This document shows positions 1 to 4,744 of a stretch of 5,613 nucleotides of DNA, one piece after another (within the stretch, counting starts at the first letter, position 1; the number at the start of each line of letters is the position of its first letter). The stretch covers positions 1-5,613 of the forward strand of contig DAOUEW010000282.1 of the NCBI GenBank assembly GCA_034430275.1. The letters run 5' to 3'. The position numbers and the translations under genes are program-made. The notes below the pieces were generated by a model. The model saw only the letters and a program-made list of their open reading frames with translations. It had not been told where the DNA came from and searched no databases. Source of the stretch: JAUVXJ01 sp034430275. Lineage in GTDB: Bacteria > Chloroflexota > Anaerolineae > UBA7937 > B3-Chlor.

Positions 1-398
1 CCACCATCTTCGTCACCACCCATTACATGGACGAGGCAGAGCATTGCCAGAGCCTGGCCTTCATCCACCTGGGCCGGATCGTGGCCCGGGGAACGCCTCA
101 AGAGATCAAGGAGACGATCATGAAGGGGCAGGTCATGGAGATCGACTGCTCAGATCCAGAGCTGGCGCTGAGCACGCTGCGAGATTCCTCTCTCTTCGAC
201 GAGGTGGCCCTCTATGGCCGTCTCATCCATGTCGTGGGAGCAGACCTGGAAGCCCACAGGCCCGCGATAGAGCATCTGCTGCGAGACAAGAGAGTGGAGA
301 TCAGGGGCATGGACATCATCGCACCCTCCCTGGAGGACGTCTTCATCTCCAGCATAAAGGAAGAGGACCGGAGAGTGAGCCAGCAGAACAGGGGGTAG
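1..398 (+). CDS. ABC-2-type transporter ATP-binding protein, C-terminal part (5' truncated by window edge)
   Basis: This is the tail of a cytoplasmic ABC ATPase that would power an export permease. The frame is open from position 3 and runs to TAG at 396-398, giving about 131 visible residues. The first visible residues include TTHYMDEAE, the switch (H-loop) region of ABC ATPases, with the catalytic-site histidine codon at 21-23. This is followed by the usual IHLGRIVARGTPQEIK segment. Walker A, Q-loop, signature and Walker B motifs lie upstream of the window. After the nucleotide-binding domain comes an extension of about 85 residues that ends with PSLEDVFI. That arrangement is typical of ABC-2 drug/lipid exporter ATPases of the YbhF/CcmA type (DUF4162-like tail). 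The next gene, a membrane fusion protein, begins 7 or 40 bases downstream, so cotranscription is very likely. The family call is firm; the substrate cannot be inferred. Confidence 0.93.
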   Translation, partial: TIFVTTHYMDEAEHCQSLAFIHLGRIVARGTPQEIKETIMKGQVMEIDCSDPELALSTLRDSSLFDEVALYGRLIHVVGADLEAHRPAIEHLLRDKRVEIRGMDIIAPSLEDVFISSIKEEDRRVSQQNRG

Positions 399-424
399 CG
401 CACCCATGGAGTCAGAACGTCTAG

Positions 425-429
425 AGGAG
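425..429 (+). promoter_or_regulatory. Ribosome binding site deciding the start of membrane fusion protein 1
   Basis: AGGAG lies 9 bases before ATG 439. The competing start, ATG 406, has a G-run (391-395) 10 bases upstream that overlaps the end of the ATPase gene. That run is a weaker match to the anti-Shine-Dalgarno sequence. The choice of start is therefore a judgement, not a proof. Confidence 0.5.
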
Positions 430-438
430 AAGAAGGCA

Positions 439-1833
439 ATGAGAAAGAGAAACCTGGCTTTCCTGGTAGTGGCGCTGGTGCTCGTTGGCGCTGCCGCCGG
501 GTTGTGGTACTTGAGCTCCCAGTCCGGCGTCTGGGATCAGCTACTGGCCGATCTCGGCTTGCAGACCGAAGCCAGTCCCGCTGGGGTCCTCGCGGCTTCC
601 GGGATCATCGAAGCAGAGGAAGTATCGGTGACCACGGAGCTCGGGGGCCGAGTGGCGGAGGTGCTGGCCGACGAAGGTGACCTGGTCGAGGAAGGCGCCG
701 CACTCATCATCCTGGATGATGCTCTTCTCCAGGCCCAGATGGCTCAGGCGGAGGCAGCGCTTGCGAGCGCGCAGGCAGTCCTCGCTCAGGTGGAGGCCGG
801 CGCGCCATGGGCCGACGTCGACCAGGCGGAGGCACTGCTGCGTCAGGCGGAAGTGGCCCGAGATGGGGCACTTCAGGCCCTCGATGACACCAAGACCGCT
901 CGCGCTGAGCCCCAGCAACTGGAGGCGCAGATCGACGCTGCCAGAACCCAGTTAACCATCGCCGAGCTCAACGTGGAGCAAGCTATCGCCAACGCGCGGG
1001 CCACGGACATTCAAACGGCCTACTTCGAACGCACCTACGCGCAGTTGGTGGAGGGGTTCGACGTAGAGATACCCGTGCCCGGCCTCGCTGTAGTCCTGAA
1101 GAGGCACTTCAACGTGGGGGAGGCGGTGTTGAGCGAGGTTCGTAGACAGGGCAATCTGTCGAACCAGGAGGCCTGGATGGCGTGGGAGGGGCTTTTCGCA
1201 GCCGAGGCTGCTCGCGAGGGCGCCCGCCAGAACCTGAGCAACCTGCTGGAGATGCGTGACAACCCATTGCAGGCGAACGCTCTGGTCAGCGCCGCTGAGG
1301 CCCAGCACCTGGTCGCCGAGGCCAACGTGGAAGTGGCCCAGGCTCAGCTCGACGCCATGCGTACGGGAGCTACGGATCAGGAGGTAGGCGTTGCGCAGTC
1401 GTTAGTGGAGCAGGCCGAGGCAGCGCTGGCTACCCTTCAGGTACAGCTCGAGAAGATGACGCTCCAGGCACCCAGGACCGGCGTCGTGCTGGAGCGGATG
1501 GTCAGCGCAGGCGAGATCGCCCCGCCAAACTTCGCCCTGCTCACCCTGGCCGACCTCGACCAGGTGACCCTCACGGTCTACGTCCCTGAGAACGAGATAG
1601 GATTGGTGAAAGTGAACCAAGCGGTGAAGATCACGGTGGACTCGTATCCTGAGCGGACCTTGGATGGCAAGGTCGTGCACATTGCATCGAGCGCCGAGTT
1701 TACCCCCAAGAACGTGCAAACGAAAGAGGAACGCGTCAGCACCGTCTTCGCAGTGAAGATAGAGATACCGAACCTGGATCACGCACTGAAGCCCGGCATG
1801 CCCGCCGATGCCGAGATCCTGGTGGAAGGATAA
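439..1833 (+). CDS. HlyD/YbhG-like membrane fusion protein 1, N-terminally membrane anchored
   Basis: This is the adaptor subunit of an ABC-type exporter, acting outside the cytoplasmic membrane. From the start at 439 it has 464 residues. MRKRN is followed by a hydrophobic helix at about residues 6-25 (LAFLVVALVLVGAAAGLWYL), a signal anchor with no lipobox. Residues about 52-100 form the first half of a biotinyl-lipoyl-like domain (ASGIIEAEEV, VLADEGDLVEEG). A long Ala/Gln/Glu-rich coiled-coil hairpin follows. The second lipoyl half begins near LQAPRTGVV, and a beta-barrel follows with TVYVPENEIG, NVQTKEERV and LKPGMPADAEI, the hallmark block of YbhG-type proteins. I chose ATG 439 because AGGAG at 425-429 sits 9 bases upstream and the protein then begins with a clean basic-hydrophobic anchor. 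ATG 406, in frame, would add 11 charged residues and remains possible. Compared with its downstream paralogue, it has about 30 extra residues in the hairpin. The family is certain; the cargo is unknown. Confidence 0.93.
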   Translation: MRKRNLAFLVVALVLVGAAAGLWYLSSQSGVWDQLLADLGLQTEASPAGVLAASGIIEAEEVSVTTELGGRVAEVLADEGDLVEEGAALIILDDALLQAQMAQAEAALASAQAVLAQVEAGAPWADVDQAEALLRQAEVARDGALQALDDTKTARAEPQQLEAQIDAARTQLTIAELNVEQAIANARATDIQTAYFERTYAQLVEGFDVEIPVPGLAVVLKRHFNVGEAVLSEVRRQGNLSNQEAWMAWEGLFAAEAAREGARQNLSNLLEMRDNPLQANALVSAAEAQHLVAEANVEVAQAQLDAMRTGATDQEVGVAQSLVEQAEAALATLQVQLEKMTLQAPRTGVVLERMVSAGEIAPPNFALLTLADLDQVTLTVYVPENEIGLVKVNQAVKITVDSYPERTLDGKVVHIASSAEFTPKNVQTKEERVSTVFAVKIEIPNLDHALKPGMPADAEILVEG

Positions 1834-1847
1834 GGGGAGGCCAACCA

Positions 1848-3104
1848 ATGAGATTCACGGAGAGAACAAGAGCCGTTGCTCTCTCGCTGGTAATCGTATC
1901 GCTCCTGGCCACATTGACTTCCGGCTGCCAGGGCACTGAAGCAGCCGGGGCTATAGAGGCGTCTGGAACCATCGAGGCCGAGGAAGTGGTCATCGCCTCG
2001 GAGTTCGGAGGCCGCATCGAGGACGTGCTGGCCGACGAAGGCGACGAGGTAGAGGAAGGTCAACTCCTGGTACTCCTGGACTCCGCGCTCCTCGAGGCTC
2101 GGATTGGCCAGGCCGACTCCGCCGTCGGCACAGCGCAGGCCAACCTCGATCTGGTGCAGGCCGGGGCCCGGCCTGGGGAGATACAAACGGCGGAAGCCTT
2201 TCTGGAACAAGCTCTCGCCGCCAGGGACGGGGCCGAGTTGGCCTGGCGCGATGCTGTGGCCCTCCGGGACAATCCACAGCAACTGGACACCCACATAGAT
2301 GAAGCCCGTACGCAGGTGGAAGTGGCCCAGCGAGGAGTGACTCAGGCTCAAGCACAACTCCAAACCACGATCATACAGAGAGATGCCTACGCCGGCGCGG
2401 GCGATGACCAGAGCAAGACCAGCTACGCGGCCCTGGACCAGCAGGTGCAAGCGGCGGAGGCAAACGTCACCATCGCCGAGGAGCAACTGGCTGGGGCGCA
2501 GGCACAACTGGACAACCTGCTGGAGATGCGCAGCAACCCCGTGCCCTTGAACGCAGCGGAGAACCAGGCCCAATCTATGTACAACGATGCGGCAGCGGCT
2601 GTGGAGGTCGCGCAAGCCAGTCTCGACTCACTGCTGGCCAAACCGACGGCCGAGGAAGTCTCCGTGGCCCAGGCCCAGCTCAGTCAGGCCGAGGCCGCGC
2701 TGGGCATCCTCCAGGTCCAGCTTGACAAGATGAGCCTGCTCTCACCGCTGAGTGGCCTGGTCAGCAACCGATCGATCCACGTCGGCGAGACAGCCTCTGC
2801 CGGCGCCACCCTGATGACCATAGCCAACCTTGAAGAGGTTAAGCTGACCGTGTACATCCCCGAGAACCGGTACGGTCGCATCCAGCTCGGCCAGCAGGTG
2901 GATGTGGAGGTCGACTCGTTTCCAGACCAGGTTTACAAGGGAGAAGTGGTGTACATCTCGTCGGAGGCAGAGTTCACGCCACGCAACGTCCAGACCGAAG
3001 AAGAGCGGGTCAACACGGTGTTCGCCGTCAAGATCCTCATACCAAACCCAGACCACGATCTCAAGCCCGGGATGCCCGCCGACGCCACGATCGTGGTCGA
3101 GTAG
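1848..3104 (+). CDS. HlyD/YbhG-like membrane fusion protein 2, putative lipoprotein
   Basis: This is a second adaptor of the same exporter family, 418 residues. The N-terminus has a basic region, a hydrophobic stretch (about residues 9-24) and then LTSGC, with Cys27 as a likely lipidation site. The residue at -3 is Thr rather than the usual Leu, so the lipobox is imperfect. Residues about 38-82 are the first lipoyl half (ASGTIEAEEV, VLADEGDEVEEG), and about 83-293 form an Ala/Gln-rich coiled-coil hairpin. From residue 298 (LSPLSGLV) the second lipoyl half and beta-barrel follow, with TVYIPENRYG, NVQTEEERV and LKPGMPADATI. By eye it is about 60% identical to the preceding protein over the first lipoyl half and nearly as similar in the barrel, so the pair arose by duplication. 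A strong Shine-Dalgarno sequence, AAGGGGAGG (1832-1840), is 7 bases before the ATG and overlaps the upstream stop codon. This points to one transcript with coupled translation. No permease gene follows. Confidence 0.94.
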   Translation: MRFTERTRAVALSLVIVSLLATLTSGCQGTEAAGAIEASGTIEAEEVVIASEFGGRIEDVLADEGDEVEEGQLLVLLDSALLEARIGQADSAVGTAQANLDLVQAGARPGEIQTAEAFLEQALAARDGAELAWRDAVALRDNPQQLDTHIDEARTQVEVAQRGVTQAQAQLQTTIIQRDAYAGAGDDQSKTSYAALDQQVQAAEANVTIAEEQLAGAQAQLDNLLEMRSNPVPLNAAENQAQSMYNDAAAAVEVAQASLDSLLAKPTAEEVSVAQAQLSQAEAALGILQVQLDKMSLLSPLSGLVSNRSIHVGETASAGATLMTIANLEEVKLTVYIPENRYGRIQLGQQVDVEVDSFPDQVYKGEVVYISSEAEFTPRNVQTEEERVNTVFAVKILIPNPDHDLKPGMPADATIVVE

Positions 3105-3170
3105 TCCGCCTTTCCTTCGCTTGGCACAGGCACCGGCGAATCGAGAACGAGCTAGAGACGTCGCCATCAT

Positions 3171-3186
3171 GGCTTGACTCCAAGCC
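3171..3186. repeat. Perfect 6-bp inverted repeat over the candidate -35 box
   Basis: GGCTTG, a 4-base spacer ACTC, then CAAGCC. In RNA it would make a small hairpin. In DNA it is a dyad covering the candidate -35 box, so it could serve as an operator. No run of T follows, which argues against an intrinsic terminator. Confidence 0.35.
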
Positions 3187-3202
3187 GGGTGTGGCGTATG
3201 GT
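3174..3202 (+). promoter_or_regulatory. Candidate sigma70-type promoter upstream of the DUF2007-like gene
   Basis: TTGACT (3174-3179) matches five of six bases of the -35 consensus. After a 17-base spacer comes TATGGT (3197-3202), which matches four of six bases of the -10 consensus. Transcription would start near 3209, leaving a leader of about 170 bases before the ATG at 3381. The position after the exporter operon and ahead of a new gene supports it. Promoter consensus in this lineage is poorly known, and such matches also occur by chance. Confidence 0.35.
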
Positions 3203-3315
3203 TGCCGCAGCCATCGCACAATAGGAGGAGGTTCGAGGCCTCGTCGACGAAAGAGGTGGAGCGACTGAGTCTGGGCTAGGGAGGTTTATCGCCACGCCTA
3301 ACAAACCCTCACGCC

Positions 3316-3337
3316 ACATGCCGTAATGGAGGCATGT
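3316..3337. repeat. Perfect 7-bp inverted repeat in the presumed leader of the DUF2007-like gene
   Basis: ACATGCC (3316-3322), an 8-base loop GTAATGGA, then GGCATGT (3331-3337). The structure ends 43 bases before the ATG at 3381. It could be a regulator binding site or an RNA stem-loop. There is no adjoining T-tract. Confidence 0.4.
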
Positions 3338-3380
3338 TCCTGGCCAGCCCTCAGCAGCCCACTGACAAGGAACAAACCGT

Positions 3381-3608
3381 ATGTCCGAACAGGGTGAAGC
3401 GAAGCTCGAGAAGGTCCACACCGCCCACGGCCAGCTTCAGGCGCACGTGATCAAGGGCAAGCTCGAGAGCGAGGGCATCCCCGTACTGCTCCAGTACGAG
3501 AGCCAGGTCTTTGCCGTCACTATAGATGGCCTGGGGGAGGTGCGCATCCTGGTTCCGGAGCAACTGGCCGACAAAGCCAGAAAGATCATAGCGCGCACCG
3601 AACCCTGA
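3381..3608 (+). CDS. DUF2007-like small protein (putative signal-transducing protein family)
   Basis: A complete 75-residue protein. After a charged N-terminal lead it shows the pattern of DUF2007 proteins: VHTAHGQLQAHVIKGKLESE, then GIPVLLQYES, then DGLGEVRILVPEQLADKARKII. This is a small alpha/beta fold of the ACT/PII-like kind, in which a helix follows a short first strand and the protein ends with a second helix. The 75-residue length is normal for the family. Start choice: AAGGA (3367-3371) lies 9 bases before ATG 3381. It is probably cytoplasmic, with no signal or membrane segment. The family's function is not established; the name 'putative signal transducing protein' is only a database label. 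The PHP gene starts 77 bases downstream on the same strand and may share its transcript. Confidence 0.85.
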   Translation: MSEQGEAKLEKVHTAHGQLQAHVIKGKLESEGIPVLLQYESQVFAVTIDGLGEVRILVPEQLADKARKIIARTEP

Positions 3609-3621
3609 GACGAACCACCTC

Positions 3622-3640
3622 GGGACGGTCGGCGCGTCCC
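3622..3640 (+). repeat. GC-rich stem-loop between the DUF2007-like and PHP genes
   Basis: GGGACG (3622-3627), a 7-base loop, then CGTCCC (3635-3640) form a perfect 6-bp stem 13 bases after the stop codon of the DUF2007-like gene. No T-run follows, so it is at most a weak or factor-dependent terminator, or an RNA stability element within a two-gene message. Confidence 0.35.
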
Positions 3641-3685
3641 TCGGGAAGTACCTCTGCCTCAGCGGCCGGTCATCGGAGACACAGC

Positions 3686-4744
3686 ATGAGCCACCCCTGT
3701 CACGAATACGTGGGTAACATTCACCTGCACACCACCGCCTCCGACGGCGCCATGACCCACGCGGAGGTGGCTTCGGTCGCCTCGCGGGCTGGCCTCGATT
3801 TCCTCATCGTCACCGATCACAACGTGTTCACCGCAGGCGCCGACGGCTGGCACAGCGACACGCTTCTACTCGTCGGAGAGGAGATCCACGACACCAGGAG
3901 GCAGCCTGAGGCCAACCACTATCTGGCTCTTGACATCAAGGAGCACGTGCCAGGGGACCACACACCACCTCAGAGGGTCATCGACGAGGTTTGCTCCCAG
4001 GGAGGTTTCGGCTTTCTGGCCCATCCCTTCGAGCACAGCCCTCCTTTCACCCGGGAGCCGGAGCTATTATGGGTGGACTGGCAGGTCACAGGCTTCACTG
4101 GCCTGGAAATCTGGAACTACATGTCGGAGTTCAAGAGCTACCTCGAGGATACGCTGCGAGCGCTGTTCTTCATCCTGCTTCCGCAAACGGCGATCAGAGG
4201 GCCGTTCCCGGAGACCCTGGCCAAGTGGGACGAACTGCTCCGTGACCGCCCCACGGTCGGCATCGCAGGCACTGACGCCCACGGCAACACGTACAGTGTC
4301 GGTCCATTGCGCCGCGCAGTCCTGCCGTACGAGCACTGCTTCAAGGCGGTGAGGACGCACATTCTGACTTCGGAGCCCTTCGATCACGACCTGGAGCATG
4401 ACAGGACACTGGTCTACGACGCGCTGAGAATGGGAAGCTGCTTCGCGGCCTACGATGCCATCGGCGACGCGACCGGTTTTCGCCTGACAGCCCGCAGCGA
4501 CTCTTCCACAGCCACCATGGGTGGTCAGATCCCCTTTGTTGACGACCTCGTGCTGGAAATCACGTCACCTCTGAAGGCCGAACTGCGTCTCCTCAGGGAT
4601 GGCCAACTCGTAGCCGTGGAGAGAGGCAAGGAGCTTCGCTACGTGGTTTGCGAGAGCGGGGTCTATCGCGTCGAGGCCTACCGCCGCCGGCTCTTCCAGA
4701 GACGTGGCTGGGTCTTCACCAACCCCATCTACGTCCGTCCCTGA
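3686..4744 (+). CDS. PHP-domain metallohydrolase, CehA/McbA-like
   Basis: A complete protein of 352 residues with the metal-binding motifs of the PHP (polymerase and histidinol phosphatase) superfamily in order. These are NIHLHTTASDG (His13, His15, Asp20), VTDHN (Asp44, His45), GEEI (Glu65/Glu66), NHYLAL (His78), FLAHPFEH (His113), GLEIWN (Glu141) and GIAGTDAHG (Asp197, His199). The set matches the CehA/McbA group, whose members include hydrolases of phosphoester-like or carbamate-like bonds. The true substrate cannot be read from sequence. After about residue 270 comes a beta-rich tail with GVYRVEAYRRR and FTNPIYVRP, a C-terminal sandwich often attached to this group. No signal peptide is visible, so it is probably cytoplasmic. 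Start choice: GGAG (3675-3678) lies 7 bases before ATG 3686. The gene may be cotranscribed with the DUF2007-like gene. Its last 16 bases overlap the end of the convergent surface-protein gene. Confidence 0.92.
   Translation: MSHPCHEYVGNIHLHTTASDGAMTHAEVASVASRAGLDFLIVTDHNVFTAGADGWHSDTLLLVGEEIHDTRRQPEANHYLALDIKEHVPGDHTPPQRVIDEVCSQGGFGFLAHPFEHSPPFTREPELLWVDWQVTGFTGLEIWNYMSEFKSYLEDTLRALFFILLPQTAIRGPFPETLAKWDELLRDRPTVGIAGTDAHGNTYSVGPLRRAVLPYEHCFKAVRTHILTSEPFDHDLEHDRTLVYDALRMGSCFAAYDAIGDATGFRLTARSDSSTATMGGQIPFVDDLVLEITSPLKAELRLLRDGQLVAVERGKELRYVVCESGVYRVEAYRRRLFQRRGWVFTNPIYVRP

Larger units (their letters stand above)
3105..3380. other. Intergenic region between the exporter operon and the DUF2007-like gene
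   Basis: These 276 bases contain no credible gene on either strand. In order they hold a candidate promoter (3174-3202) with a dyad over its -35 box (3171-3186), a purine-rich Shine-Dalgarno-like run (AGGAGGAGG, 3223-3231), two overlapping 10-base palindromes (3234-3243 and 3241-3250) and a perfect 7-bp inverted repeat (3316-3337). No T-tract follows any of the stems, so a classical intrinsic terminator for the exporter operon was not found. Confidence 0.7.

Noticed and set aside
1779..2615. Minus-strand open frame of 278 codons inside membrane fusion protein 2.
   Set aside because: It lies antisense to a clearly recognised gene. Its protein has irregular composition with no domain, and long antisense frames are expected at this GC content.
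3085..3096. Perfect 12-base palindrome CCACGATCGTGG at the end of membrane fusion protein 2.
   Set aside because: It encodes the conserved end of the protein, would form only a 4-bp stem, and no T-tract follows, so a terminator or operator is not supported.
3163..3173. Palindrome GCCATCATGGC just before the candidate promoter.
   Set aside because: The arms are separated by a single base, so no RNA hairpin can form, and the length is within chance for DNA.
2742..3221. Minus-strand open frame of 159 codons running from the gap back into membrane fusion protein 2.
   Set aside because: Most of it is antisense to the conserved beta-barrel codons. No family features or good start context are visible.
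3167..3421. Minus-strand open frame of 84 codons covering the intergenic gap.
   Set aside because: It overlaps the start of the DUF2007-like gene, has odd composition and no recognisable motif.
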